From: Rothia amarae
Lineage (GTDB): Bacteria; Actinomycetota; Actinomycetes; Actinomycetales; Micrococcaceae
Reading direction: 5' to 3'
DNA: 64,000 nucleotides
Assembly (NCBI RefSeq): GCF_014705945.2
Contig: NZ_CP061538.1
Span: 1-64,000, forward strand
Position numbers and translations under genes: made by a program
Notes under the pieces: generated by a model
The model's database searches: none
Seen by the model: the letters and a program-made list of their open reading frames with translations, nothing else
What the model was told of the DNA's origin: nothing
Shown here: piece by piece, positions 1-8,292 of the stretch
How the letters are laid out: the number at the start of each line of letters is the position of its first letter
Position numbering within the stretch: position 1 is the stretch's first letter

Positions 1-275
1 TTTAGACCTGAGCGTCCAGGGTGCATTGCCTTGGCATCGAGCAGAACACCTACGGAAGAAAGAGGCGACGACTTTGAGGCGTATTTTTCGCCGTCTACCA
101 GCGCCTGCCCGCTGGTGGGTTTTTCCAACCCGACAATCATGCGCATGGTGGTTGATTTACCTGCGCCGTTGGGGCCGAGAAAGCCGGTGACTTTGCCGTT
201 AGGGACGGTAAAGCTGATGTTATCGACGGCGGTTTTTGCCCCGTATTTTTTGGTGAGATTTCTAATTTCGAGCAT
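1..275 (-). CDS. ABC transporter ATP-binding protein, N-terminal part (runs off the window)
   Basis: This is the first 91 codons of an ABC ATPase read on the minus strand; the rest lies beyond base 1. The translation begins MLEIRNLTKKYG and contains an intact Walker A motif, GPNGAGKST, at about residues 34-42. It continues into the MRMIVGLEKPTSG segment typical of drug- or lipid-exporter type ATPases such as the CcmA/DrrA group. The ATG at 273-275 fits the usual start just before the first beta strand. The ATPase would power a membrane partner that is not visible here. Substrate cannot be told from this fragment. The family call is firm; the subfamily is only suggested. Confidence 0.85.
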   Translation of the reverse strand, partial: MLEIRNLTKKYGAKTAVDNISFTVPNGKVTGFLGPNGAGKSTTMRMIVGLEKPTSGQALVDGEKYASKSSPLSSVGVLLDAKAMHPGRSGL

Positions 276-408
276 GTATTTTCCTCGCTCAGTAGGCGGT
301 TTAGAAGATTTACCTGTCTACTCTCTACAGTACGGGGATAGGGGGTTTGTTAGGTAGAACTTCAGGTATGAAATCCTGAGAAACCTTCTAGTCCGCAAGG
401 ATGAGGTT

Positions 409-503
409 GCCGGTTCCGAGCGAGCGAGATGGAAGCAGATTTTCCGAGCGCGCGAGGAAATAAAAATCTGCTGGAATAGCTGAGCTTGCGAGGCTGAAGA
501 GGC
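409..503. repeat. 95-bp repeat, copy 1
   Basis: First of two 95-bp direct repeats in the gap between the ABC ATPase and pcnA; the second starts 132 bp later and differs at about four positions. It contains an inverted repeat, AGCAGATTTT at 434-443 paired with AAAATCTGCT at 463-472, so its RNA could form a hairpin. No convincing gene lies here: the 132-bp period is a multiple of three, so long minus-strand frames cross both copies, but they have no recognisable protein features. Confidence 0.85.
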
Positions 504-540
504 AACCGAATAGAAAGCTAGGAGCGTAGCGAATACCCAG

Positions 541-635
541 GCCGGTTCCGAGCGTGCGAGATGGAAGCAGATTTTCCGAGCGCGCGAGCAAATAAAAATC
601 TGCTGGAATAGCTGAGCTTGCGAAGCTGAAGATGC
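541..635. repeat. 95-bp repeat, copy 2
   Basis: Second copy of the 95-bp direct repeat, with the same internal hairpin half-sites. It abuts the long inverted repeat at 634-694. The intervening 37 bp are unique sequence. Together these elements fill the 436-bp gap between the ABC gene start and the pcnA stop codon. Confidence 0.85.
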
Positions 636-694
636 GACCACCAAAACGCACCTTTAACCAGCAGTTGCTGGTCAAAGGTGAACTTTCTGGTCGC
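634..694 (-). terminator. long inverted repeat after pcnA, probable terminator
   Basis: A 61-bp imperfect palindrome lies 17 bp past the pcnA stop codon. The outer arms are GCGACCA and TGGTCGC, and the inner 32 bp at 649-680 are nearly perfect, with arms CACCTTT and AAAGGTG. There is no T-run on the minus strand after it, so termination would be of the non-canonical kind. It could also be part of the adjacent repeat element. Confidence 0.5.
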
Positions 695-711
695 TTGTCC
701 CGTCTCGGAAT

Positions 712-2127
712 TCAGATCCCCTGCTCCCTCGCCCATTCTTTGAGCCTGCGGGTTGCTTCTTCTTCTCCTAATGAACCTTCATCGAGGCGCATGTTTAGCA
801 AAAATTTATATGCCTTTCCGACTATAGGTCCAGGTGAAACCCCTAAAATTTCCATGATTTGTTCGCCGTCAAGATCCGGACGCATGGCGTCGAGCTCTTC
901 TTGTTCGGCAAGTTCTTCGATACGACGTTCGAGGTCGTCATAGGCATGCGCAATCCGGTTTGCCCGGCGCTTATTGCGGGTTGTGACATCAGCACGAGTG
1001 AGTCGGTGCAACCGCTCCAGCAGGTCTCCGGCGTCGCGCACGTAGCGGCGTACCGCCGAGTCAGTCCACCCGGCGTCGCCATAGCCGTAGAAACGCATGT
1101 GTAGCTCGACGAGGCGAGCCACTGCCTTGATGGTGTCATTATCAAATCGCAAAGCCCGCATACGTTTTTTAACCAGCTTTGCCCCCACAATGTCGTGATG
1201 CAAGAAGCTCACCGAACCGTTGGGCTCAAACTTGCGGGTGTCTGGCTTTCCGATGTCGTGCATCAGGGCAGCAAAACGAAGCACGAAATCGGGGGCGGGA
1301 ACAGGACCTTCGGTGTCTGTCTCAAGCGAGGCTGCCTGCTCTAAGACCTTCAAGGAATGCTGGTACACGTCTTTATGATGATGGTGTTCATCCACTTCCA
1401 GTTTGAGAGCGGGAATTTCCGGCAGAACGTAGTCCGCCAGCCCTGATTCCACGAGAAGCTCAATTCCACGTACGGGAGCAGGTGCCTTAATAAGTTTGAC
1501 CAGCTCATCCCGCACTCGTTCAGCCGAAATAATGTTGATGCGCTCTGCCATGTCCGTCATAGCGGTGAAAACTTCGGGGGCGACGTCAATATCAAGACGC
1601 GCGGCAAAGCGGGCTGCGCGCATCATGCGTAAGGGGTCGTCTGAGAACGAATCTTCTGCAGTGCCCGGTGTGCGAATAACCCCGGCTTCCAGGTCGGATT
1701 CCCCTCCGAAAGGGTCGACCAGTTCTAAAGAGGGGAGGCGCAACGCCATAGAGTTTATGGTAAAGTCCCGGCGAAAGAGATCATCTTCGAGATTCTCGCC
1801 AAAGGCAACCTGGGGCTTACGGGAATCAGGGTCATATGCGTCGGCGCGATAGGTGGTAATTTCCACCATTTCGTTTCCCTTACGCACCCCAATGGTGCCG
1901 TATTCCTTACCGATTTCCCAGGTAGTATCAGCCCAATTTTTGACCACTGCAAGGGTTTGGTCGGGATGAGCGTTTGTAGTGAAATCAAGATCGGTTGCCT
2001 GCTGATGCAGAAACAGGTCGCGTACAGGACCGCCCACCAATGAGAGTTCGAACCCCGCCGTCTCGAAAAGCTTACCGAGCTCTAGGGCAAGGGGATGGAT
2101 TGCAGAGGTGTCAAGAGATTTCGCCAT
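712..2127 (-). CDS. pcnA: CCA-adding tRNA nucleotidyltransferase / poly(A) polymerase family
   Basis: This enzyme adds or repairs the 3' CCA end of tRNAs in the cytoplasm. The 471-residue length is normal for the actinobacterial family. The N-terminal nucleotidyltransferase domain shows VGGPVRDLFL and then TDLDFTTNAHP, carrying the metal-binding Asp pair, followed by RRDFTINSMAL and the RMMRAARFAARL helix. An HD domain with HDIGKPDTR follows at about residue 290. It is divergent from the NUDIX gene at 2218, the same arrangement as pcnA and mutT4 in mycobacteria. Nothing is missing in the catalytic motifs. The family covers both CCA-adding enzymes and poly(A) polymerases, but in this context CCA addition is expected. 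Confidence 0.95.
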   Translation of the reverse strand: MAKSLDTSAIHPLALELGKLFETAGFELSLVGGPVRDLFLHQQATDLDFTTNAHPDQTLAVVKNWADTTWEIGKEYGTIGVRKGNEMVEITTYRADAYDPDSRKPQVAFGENLEDDLFRRDFTINSMALRLPSLELVDPFGGESDLEAGVIRTPGTAEDSFSDDPLRMMRAARFAARLDIDVAPEVFTAMTDMAERINIISAERVRDELVKLIKAPAPVRGIELLVESGLADYVLPEIPALKLEVDEHHHHKDVYQHSLKVLEQAASLETDTEGPVPAPDFVLRFAALMHDIGKPDTRKFEPNGSVSFLHHDIVGAKLVKKRMRALRFDNDTIKAVARLVELHMRFYGYGDAGWTDSAVRRYVRDAGDLLERLHRLTRADVTTRNKRRANRIAHAYDDLERRIEELAEQEELDAMRPDLDGEQIMEILGVSPGPIVGKAYKFLLNMRLDEGSLGEEEATRRLKEWAREQGI

Positions 2128-2217
2128 AGTCCCTTAATCGTGCCAGATAACTGGCAGATGTTCGCACTCTCTCACCATTAATCACACTTATGCATTTCTA
2201 TCGGTTAAGGTAGAGAC

Positions 2218-2721
2218 ATGACTTTTCCAGTACCCCGGGCTCCCAAGAGACGTGCGTTTACGCCCGTTTCCATGTTGCCCACGGTGGAAGAAGTCTCCGC
2301 AGGCGGCGTAATTGTCGATTTTGATAACCCTGCTTTACCCGTTGCCATCATTGCTCGTGTAAACCGTGGGGGACGCCTGGAATGGTGCTTGCCTAAGGGA
2401 CATCCGGAAAATGATGAGAACAATATTCAAGCCGCAGCTCGGGAAATTGAAGAAGAGACGGGCATTATGGGCGATGTCTTGGCGTCTTTAGGCAGTATTG
2501 ATTACTGGTTTACGGTTGCTGGACGGCGTGTGCATAAGACGGTTCACCACTATCTTCTTTCTGCCACTGGTGGCTATCTCACAACCGAAAAAGACCCTGA
2601 CCACGAGGCTGTTGACGTAGCGTGGGTTAATATAGACGATTTGGGGCGCAAGCTTTCGTTCCCTAATGAGCGCCGCATCGCTGAGATTGCGCGCGAGTAC
2701 ATCATCCACCAGCTTTCTTAG
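2218..2721 (+). CDS. NUDIX hydrolase (MutT4-like position)
   Basis: A 167-residue NUDIX pyrophosphatase. The full NUDIX box is present: a Gly in KGHPEND, then REIEEETGI with the metal-binding glutamates, at about residues 61-83. The substrate is not predictable; relatives cleave nucleoside diphosphate derivatives such as oxidised nucleotides or dinucleoside polyphosphates. It lies divergently from pcnA, as mutT4 does in mycobacteria. No good ribosome binding site precedes the ATG at 2218. A TAAGGT stretch about 7 bp upstream could be a -10 box for a leaderless transcript. An internal ATG at 2272 is an alternative start. In mycobacteria a large secreted-protein gene separates mutT4 from murJ; here murJ follows directly. 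Confidence 0.88.
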   Translation: MTFPVPRAPKRRAFTPVSMLPTVEEVSAGGVIVDFDNPALPVAIIARVNRGGRLEWCLPKGHPENDENNIQAAAREIEEETGIMGDVLASLGSIDYWFTVAGRRVHKTVHHYLLSATGGYLTTEKDPDHEAVDVAWVNIDDLGRKLSFPNERRIAEIAREYIIHQLS

Positions 2722-2777
2722 GCGGGGCGCGGATTCGCCTGCTTATTTGCAGTCAACACGCAGAAAAGAGTTCACAC

Positions 2778-4415
2778 GTGGCACGTACCGGTGCATTTTC
2801 GAGTGCCATTATGGCGTCGGGAACTATGGTTTCTCGCATTCTCGGCTTTGTGAAGACCATTCTGATTACCATTGCTATTGGTTCTGGCACAGCAATGGGT
2901 ACTATTTTTGAAACCGCGAATACCCTTCCGAACCTGATTTATGTGTTGGTTGCCGGGGGTATTTTTAATGCGGTGCTGGTTCCGCAAATCATCAAGGCGG
3001 CAAAGCACGATGACGGCGGTTCAGATTTTATTTCTCGTCTGATTACTCTGGCGAGCGTGGGAATTGCCGCAGTTACCTTAGTTGTAGTTGCCTGTGCTTG
3101 GCCAATTATTTCGATTATGGGTCAAGAGTGGAGCGACGATCAGCGAGCGCTCGGTCTGGTATTCGCCCTGTGGTGTTTGCCGCAGATTTTCTTCTACGGT
3201 TTTTACACGATTATTGGTCAGGTCTTGAACGCCCGCGGGGCATTTGGCTGGTACATGTGGTCACCGGTCATCAATAATATTGTGGCTATTGGCGCGCTGA
3301 TTTACTTTATTTTTGCGTTTGGCCGTCAGAGTGCTGAGGTTCCCCCGCTGCATGATGTGTCGAATTGGACTTCCGCTCAGACTCTTGTGCTGGCGGGTTC
3401 TGCTACGGTGGGCGTGGCTATTCAGGCGCTGATTTTGTTGATTCCTCTGCAGCGGTTGGGTTTGAGGTTGCGCCCTAAGTTTGGGTGGCGTGGTATTGGT
3501 TTGGGTGATTCTGCCAAGTTGGCGGGGTGGACTTTGGCTACCGGCGTCGTCTCTAATTTAGCGTTTTTCTATCTCACGAAGACTGCTTCAAATATTATTG
3601 CCCATGATGGGCAGATTATTCCGGGTATTCAGGCATTGAATTACTCGTCGATGTTGTACTCGTTGCCGCACGGTGTGATTGGTTTGTCGATTGCTACGTA
3701 TCTTTTCAATAAGATGTCTCAAGCTTCGCAGGACGACGACGCCGAGAACGTTGTTGCTGCTCTTTCTTCTGGATTGCGGGTGTCGTCAGTTGCCACTATT
3801 TTCCTGGCTGTAGCGCTGATTGTTTTTGCTGGCCCTGTGGGGATGCTCTTTGGTAATGGGAATGTGACGTCGGCGGCTCAGATTGGTCAGACTATTACGG
3901 TGATCGCTTTGGGTGGGCCTTTCTTGACTATCGCTTTCATGATGGGGCGTGTGTTGTATGCGCAGGAGGATGCGCGTACACCATTCTTTATTCAGCTGGT
4001 TTCTGCGGTGTTTATTGTGGTGGCTGGTTTTATTGCGTCGCGTTTGGATCCTTCTCATACGGTCTTCGCGCTGGCAGGTACTTATGCGTTACAGAATGTT
4101 CTGGCGGTTATTCTCAGCCATTTCGTGTTGAGAAAACGGTTTGGTCGTTATGACGGTCGAAATATTGTGTTGACTCATGCTCGGGTTGCGCTGTCATCGT
4201 TTTTTGCCGGCCTTTTTGGGGCGTGGGCTCTGTGGCTTTTGGGTGGCTATTCGTTCAACGGTTTTGCCTGGAGTAGCATTATGAACGCGCTGATTACAAT
4301 TATGGTCGGTGGCGTTGTGATGTCTGTTGCCTACTATTTCTTCCTTCTTATTTTTCGGGTGCAGGAACTAGATGTTCTGCTGAATCCTTTGCGTCGGAAA
4401 ATTCCTTTCCTCTAA
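2778..4415 (+). CDS. murJ: MurJ lipid II flippase
   Basis: MurJ flips lipid II across the cytoplasmic membrane for peptidoglycan synthesis. The 545-residue protein has the conserved N-terminal MVSRILGFVKT segment, ETANTLPNLIYVLVAGG after it, and roughly 14 hydrophobic segments. The start is a GTG at 2778. It ends at the last membrane helices and does not carry the cytoplasmic kinase-like and extracellular extension that is fused to mycobacterial MviN. Those parts appear as a separate protein in the next gene, about 95 bp downstream, so the two are probably co-transcribed. Identification is firm. Confidence 0.95.
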   Translation: MARTGAFSSAIMASGTMVSRILGFVKTILITIAIGSGTAMGTIFETANTLPNLIYVLVAGGIFNAVLVPQIIKAAKHDDGGSDFISRLITLASVGIAAVTLVVVACAWPIISIMGQEWSDDQRALGLVFALWCLPQIFFYGFYTIIGQVLNARGAFGWYMWSPVINNIVAIGALIYFIFAFGRQSAEVPPLHDVSNWTSAQTLVLAGSATVGVAIQALILLIPLQRLGLRLRPKFGWRGIGLGDSAKLAGWTLATGVVSNLAFFYLTKTASNIIAHDGQIIPGIQALNYSSMLYSLPHGVIGLSIATYLFNKMSQASQDDDAENVVAALSSGLRVSSVATIFLAVALIVFAGPVGMLFGNGNVTSAAQIGQTITVIALGGPFLTIAFMMGRVLYAQEDARTPFFIQLVSAVFIVVAGFIASRLDPSHTVFALAGTYALQNVLAVILSHFVLRKRFGRYDGRNIVLTHARVALSSFFAGLFGAWALWLLGGYSFNGFAWSSIMNALITIMVGGVVMSVAYYFFLLIFRVQELDVLLNPLRRKIPFL

Positions 4416-4510
4416 ACCTTTCTCTACCCCGCCACGATTGAGGGGTTGAGCAGGTAAACTTCACTTAAAATCACTGACCACGTAAGAAATCTTGCCTTTT
4501 GGAGGACCAC

Positions 4511-5785
4511 TTGTCCCAGTCGCACTCTTCTCAGCCGATTCCTGTGAACACTGTTCTTGGCGAGCGCTATAAAGTGACCGGAGCTGTTACTGAAACAGCT
4601 GATGGCGATTCGATTCTTGAGGGCAAGGACACCGTTCTCAATCGTAAGGTTTCGATTGTAGTGGCGGCTACTGCCCATAATGATCGGTTGATTGCTAATG
4701 CTCGCACGCTGGTGACTAATGCCCGTTCGCAGGTGCAGGTGCTCGATTTGGGTAATACGAGTGGTCGTGCGTATTTGGTGACGGCGTTGGCGCGTCCAGA
4801 TACGCTGTTGGATACGTTGTTGGTGGATTCTTCGACCCTGGCGGCGTCGTCTGAATCGCAGGAGGCGTTGGGGGAGGAAATCTTTGGGGATGAAGATTCC
4901 ACTGCTCCCGGTTCTTTTGCGGCAACTCGTTCATCTTCCCCGCAGTCTATTTCTGCCACGCGGGAAATTCCTGGTTATTCGGTAGAAGCTCCTGTGGTTG
5001 CGGGATCGGCGGTTGCTGCCGGGGCAGCTGGTCAGGAACATGCGGATGCCTATTACGCTGATGAGGTTCCCGACTATGAGGATTACGACGATTATGCCGA
5101 CGACGATGAAGAAAAGAGCGGCGGCGGCGTATGGGCTGTAGCCATTGCTGCGATTCTTTTGCTTGTAGTGGGTGTGGCGGTAGTCTTCAGTTCTCTCTCT
5201 GGCATGGTGAAGGATAAGGGCGAGGAGCAGGCTGCTACTCCGGCGTCGTCATCCTCCTCTGCTGCGGCGTCTTCTAGCAGCGCTACTCCTTCTTCCACTC
5301 CGTCTGAAACAAAAAAGGCAGATGCCAAGCTAGCTGGTAACGTGACCCGTCTTGTTCCTGCTAACCCTAGTTTCATGGCGGATCAGGACAACACTTTGGG
5401 GCAGATGACCGATGGCAATACCTCCACCGCGTGGATGAGCTATGGTTTTGCTACCTCTAATTTTGGTGGCGCTACTGATCAGGTCGCGTTGGCCTTTGAG
5501 TTGGAGGAGCAGGCTCCCGTTTCTCAGCTCACCATTGAGCAGCAGAGTGGAACCGGTGGTGCGTTCACAGTTTTGACCAACGATTCGGCGTCTCTGGATG
5601 GCGCTACTGAAGTGGGCTCAGGCTCTTTCGCCGGATCTACGGTGAGTGTTGATCTTGACCAGCAGAAGCAGAAGGACGGCGCTAAGTTCGTTATTATTCG
5701 CTTCACTGAAGCTCCTCAGCTCACCCAGCCCATTGCGGGTTACAGCTATGGTCTGCGTATCGCAGAGGTTTCAGTTTCTAACTAA
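4511..5785 (+). CDS. membrane-anchored pseudokinase-remnant protein with C-terminal beta-sandwich domain
   Basis: A 424-residue single-pass membrane protein. I chose the TTG at 4511 because GGAGG sits at 4501-4505 with ideal spacing; a TTG at 4499 would lie upstream of that site. Residues about 14-50 (VLGERYKVTGAV..., then VLNRKVSIVV) look like the first strands of a Ser/Thr protein kinase N-lobe, but there is no kinase C-lobe or catalytic HRD/DFG motif. An acidic Asp/Tyr-rich stretch precedes one membrane helix (VWAVAIAAILLLVVGVAVVF), then a Ser/Ala linker. A C-terminal domain follows with a NTLGQMTDGNTSTAWMSY segment typical of discoidin-like carbohydrate-binding folds. In mycobacteria equivalent parts are fused to MurJ, so a role in controlling lipid II export is plausible. 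That role is inference. Confidence 0.75.
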   Translation: MSQSHSSQPIPVNTVLGERYKVTGAVTETADGDSILEGKDTVLNRKVSIVVAATAHNDRLIANARTLVTNARSQVQVLDLGNTSGRAYLVTALARPDTLLDTLLVDSSTLAASSESQEALGEEIFGDEDSTAPGSFAATRSSSPQSISATREIPGYSVEAPVVAGSAVAAGAAGQEHADAYYADEVPDYEDYDDYADDDEEKSGGGVWAVAIAAILLLVVGVAVVFSSLSGMVKDKGEEQAATPASSSSSAAASSSSATPSSTPSETKKADAKLAGNVTRLVPANPSFMADQDNTLGQMTDGNTSTAWMSYGFATSNFGGATDQVALAFELEEQAPVSQLTIEQQSGTGGAFTVLTNDSASLDGATEVGSGSFAGSTVSVDLDQQKQKDGAKFVIIRFTEAPQLTQPIAGYSYGLRIAEVSVSN

Positions 5786-5792
5786 GTTTTTG

Positions 5793-5842
5793 CCTATCAG
5801 CGTTCTCATGAGGAATATTCGGGGGCGCTGATAGGTTTTATT
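5793..5842 (+). terminator. rho-independent terminator after the murJ unit
   Basis: Stem CCTATCAGCG at 5793-5802 pairs with CGCTGATAGG at 5826-5835 and is followed by TTTTATT. It separates the murJ-pseudokinase unit from trxB. Confidence 0.85.
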
Positions 5843-5879
5843 AACCGATAAGTTTTTATTTCCTGGGAAAGGATTTCAG

Positions 5880-6911
5880 ATGGCTACCGATTCATTGGGT
5901 GGGCTCTTTGCCGCAGGTGCCGGCGCATCAATTAACGTAAGCCCCGCCAGCGTTGAAAAACCTGCTCCTGAAGCAGATGAGAACCAGCCGGTTCATGACG
6001 TCATCATTGTGGGTTCTGGCCCTGCTGGTTACACCGCAGCGATTTATACCGCACGCGCAAATCTGAAGCCTGTACTTTTTGCTTCGTCGGTCTCCCCCGG
6101 TGGCGATCTGATGACTACTACCGAAGTGGAGAACTTCCCCGGCTTCGTAGATGGTATCCAGGGCCCCGAGCTAATGACTACCATTGGTGCACAAGCAGAG
6201 CGTTTCGGAGCCGATATCCGTTACGAGGACGTCGAACAGCTTGAACTAGATGGCGACACCAAGAAGGTCATTTTGAGTGACGGCTCTGTTCACCTGGCAA
6301 AGACCGTTATTATTTCTACCGGTTCCGAGTACCGCAAGCTAGGTATCGAGGGCGAGCAACGCCTTTCCGGGCACGGCGTTTCCTGGTGCGCCACCTGTGA
6401 TGGTTTCTTCTTCAAAGAAAAAGAACTCGCAGTGGTTGGCGGTGGCGATTCCGCATTGGAAGAGGCTCTCTATCTGACTAACCACGCATCCAAGGTCTAT
6501 CTGGTGCACCGCCGCGATTCGCTACGCGGTTCTGAGATTATGCAGCAGCGCGTATTTGATCACGAGAAGATTGAAGTTATTTGGGATTCTGCCGTCAAAA
6601 CCATTAATGGTGAAGACAAGGTTTCTTCGGTAACTCTGACCAACACTAAAACCGGTGAAGAATCAGAGCTAACTGTTGAAGGTGTTTTCGTTGCGATCGG
6701 TTCTGATCCTCGGACTGCTTTGGTGGCAGGTAAACTCAAGCTGACCGATGCGGGAACCATCGCCGTCGACGGACGTACTTCTAAGACCTCTATCCCCGGT
6801 GTATTCGCTGCAGGCGACGTCATTGACCCGACTTACCGCCAGGCTATTACTGCTGCCGGTTCAGGCTGTGTAGCGGCTCTGGACGCCCAGCACTACCTCG
6901 AAACCCTCTAA
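5880..6911 (+). CDS. trxB: thioredoxin-disulfide reductase
   Basis: This flavoenzyme uses NADPH to reduce thioredoxin. The 343-residue protein has the FAD-binding GSGPAG motif, the redox-active pair C170-A-T-C173 (WCATCDG), the NADPH-binding GGGDSALEEA segment and a final GDVIDPTYRQAITAAGSG FAD motif. About 35 residues of Ala/Ser/Pro-rich sequence precede the catalytic fold, more than in most TrxB proteins; this tail has no signal peptide features. AAAGGA upstream of the ATG at 5880 supports the start. It is followed 29 bp later by trxA, so the pair forms one unit. Confidence 0.95.
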   Translation: MATDSLGGLFAAGAGASINVSPASVEKPAPEADENQPVHDVIIVGSGPAGYTAAIYTARANLKPVLFASSVSPGGDLMTTTEVENFPGFVDGIQGPELMTTIGAQAERFGADIRYEDVEQLELDGDTKKVILSDGSVHLAKTVIISTGSEYRKLGIEGEQRLSGHGVSWCATCDGFFFKEKELAVVGGGDSALEEALYLTNHASKVYLVHRRDSLRGSEIMQQRVFDHEKIEVIWDSAVKTINGEDKVSSVTLTNTKTGEESELTVEGVFVAIGSDPRTALVAGKLKLTDAGTIAVDGRTSKTSIPGVFAAGDVIDPTYRQAITAAGSGCVAALDAQHYLETL

Positions 6912-6940
6912 ACCATCCCCATTTTTTGAAAGGACACCAC

Positions 6941-7264
6941 ATGTCACATCAGGTAACAGACGCTAATTTCTCTGAAGAGGTTCTCTCCTCCGATAAACCC
7001 GTTATTGTAGATTTCTGGGCTGAATGGTGCGGTCCTTGCCGCATGGTTGGTCCCGTTATCGACGAGATCGGTGAAGAGTACGCCGAGCAGGTCAAGGTTG
7101 TAAAGCTGGATGTCGAGAACAATCCCGCGACTGCAATGAAGTATGGAATCACCTCAATTCCCGCTATCTACGTTTTCAAGGATGGCGAAGTAGCTCAGCA
7201 GACCGTTGGCGCAAAGCCCAAGGCTGCTTTGGTAAAAGAATTTGCCGAATACCTTCAGGCATAA
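6941..7264 (+). CDS. trxA: thioredoxin
   Basis: A 107-residue cytoplasmic thioredoxin, the substrate of TrxB encoded just upstream. The active site WCGPC gives C30 and C33, and the conserved cis-proline occurs in TSIPAI. GAAAGGA at 6928-6934 is correctly spaced for the ATG at 6941, so an upstream TTG in the same frame is not used. Length and motifs are normal. Confidence 0.95.
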   Translation: MSHQVTDANFSEEVLSSDKPVIVDFWAEWCGPCRMVGPVIDEIGEEYAEQVKVVKLDVENNPATAMKYGITSIPAIYVFKDGEVAQQTVGAKPKAALVKEFAEYLQA

Positions 7265-7283
7265 AATTTTTATATGAATAAGA

Positions 7284-7321
7284 ATGGAGAATTCCTCGAT
7301 TTGAGGAATTCTCCATTTTTT
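7284..7321 (+). terminator. rho-independent terminator after trxA
   Basis: A perfect stem, GGAGAATTCCTC and its complement GAGGAATTCTCC, with a 5-nt loop is followed by ATTTTTTT. It ends the trxB-trxA unit. Confidence 0.9.
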
Positions 7322-7338
7322 TGATGAAAGGTTAGATA

Positions 7339-7803
7339 ATGAATTATCAATGAGGTGGCACTTTTCAAATCAATGATTTCGCTGTTCCTCGCATTGGTTA
7401 TGGAATGGGTGGAATTACTCGTAAAGTAGAGCAAAATAATGGCGATCATTCTGAGGGCATTAGACTTCTCAATGAAGCTTTTGATTTGGGAATCCGTCAT
7501 TTTGATATGACTCAGTTTTACAGTGACGGTCTAGCTAACGAGCTACTGCAGAAATCTTTCTCTTCCCGCCGCTCCGACGTCTTTAGTGCTTCTAAGGTCG
7601 GCGCCCGCCCTATCCCCGGCATGCCTCCGATGACTGCAGCTCAGAAACCGCATGAGTTGCGTGAGACGATTAAAACCAATTTGGAAACCCTTCAGACGGA
7701 TTCCTCGATATGGTGTACCTCCGTCGTATGAATTTCCAGCCCAGCTTGATTCCTGAGGGGGATCAGCAGGTCGATTTGCACGCTCAGTTGGAGGAGCTAC
7801 TCA
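7339..7803 (+). pseudogene. aldo/keto reductase, broken and truncated
   Basis: The remains of an aldo/keto reductase gene. AAAGG precedes an ATG at 7339, but the fifth codon is TGA (7351-7353). Reading on gives FAVPRIGYGMGG, then NEAFDLGIRHFDMTQFYSDG (catalytic Asp and Tyr region), SKVGAR and LRETIKTNLETLQTD. Near 7702 a one-base shift is needed to continue with LDMVYLRRMNF and LHAQLEELLK. Homology stops at about 7803, roughly half the family length, where a DUF2809 gene begins on the other strand. One nonsense codon, one frameshift and a lost C-terminal half make a functional product very unlikely. Confidence 0.85.
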
Positions 7804-8214
7804 AATTTTATCCATCCTCTTCTTGTCGATAAATTTTAAAAGAATAAACCAGGATAACAAGACCCCTAATCCATACCAGGGTAAATCTGCGGAATCAAAA
7901 TTTGAACCCAACAGATAATGACTGGGAGGGAATTCTTTCTCTAGATTTCCGGGGATATTGGTCATCTGCAGAAATTCAACACTCCAACAAAATAGAAGTG
8001 AAATAATTGGAGTAATAAATTTCCAATTTCTGGAGTTTAAAAATATAAATGAGAAAAATATTGTAAATAAAGCAGCCCAGCCGATGGTTCCCGTCGCATC
8101 GGAAATATATTCTACCCATTCTATTTCAGAGCTTTTCCGCCGAACTAAAACCGCTACTACCCCGAGAGTAATAAACAACAATCCCGTGTATATATGGATT
8201 TTAATTTTATCCAT
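7801..8214 (-). CDS. DUF2809-type small membrane protein
   Basis: A 137-residue protein with about four membrane helices. The motifs SVEFLQ followed by LLGSNFDSADLPWYGLG match the pattern of DUF2809 proteins, whose function is unknown. The DNA is more AT-rich than its neighbours. A 14-bp sequence, AATTTTATCCATCC, occurs at both ends of the gene (7804-7817 and 8203-8216), and the gene abuts the point where the aldo/keto reductase homology stops. This suggests it arrived by insertion or recombination, which is inference. The ATG at 8212-8214 has a weak AAGG about 9 nt upstream. Confidence 0.7.
   Translation of the reverse strand: MDKIKIHIYTGLLFITLGVVAVLVRRKSSEIEWVEYISDATGTIGWAALFTIFFSFIFLNSRNWKFITPIISLLFCWSVEFLQMTNIPGNLEKEFPPSHYLLGSNFDSADLPWYGLGVLLSWFILLKFIDKKRMDKI
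7804..7817. repeat. 14-bp direct repeat flanking the DUF2809 gene, left copy
   Basis: AATTTTATCCATCC, identical to 8203-8216, at the 3' end of the DUF2809 gene and the end of the aldo/keto reductase remnant. Confidence 0.8.
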
Positions 8215-8216
8215 CC
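8203..8216. repeat. 14-bp direct repeat flanking the DUF2809 gene, right copy
   Basis: Identical to 7804-7817 and covering the start codon of the DUF2809 gene. Confidence 0.8.
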
Positions 8217-8292
8217 ACCCATCCCTTCGTGAGGAATTATTCTATCAAAGAAATGAACTGCTAGAGGGATGAAAACTGAACGTGAATTGCGA

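Noticed and set aside
409-635. Possible CRISPR array
   Set aside because: Only two repeats, 95 bp long, with a single 37-bp spacer and no cas genes.
318-675. Overlapping minus-strand frames across the 95-bp repeats
   Set aside because: Open only because the repeat period is a multiple of three; the same peptide block is repeated and no family or start signal is seen.
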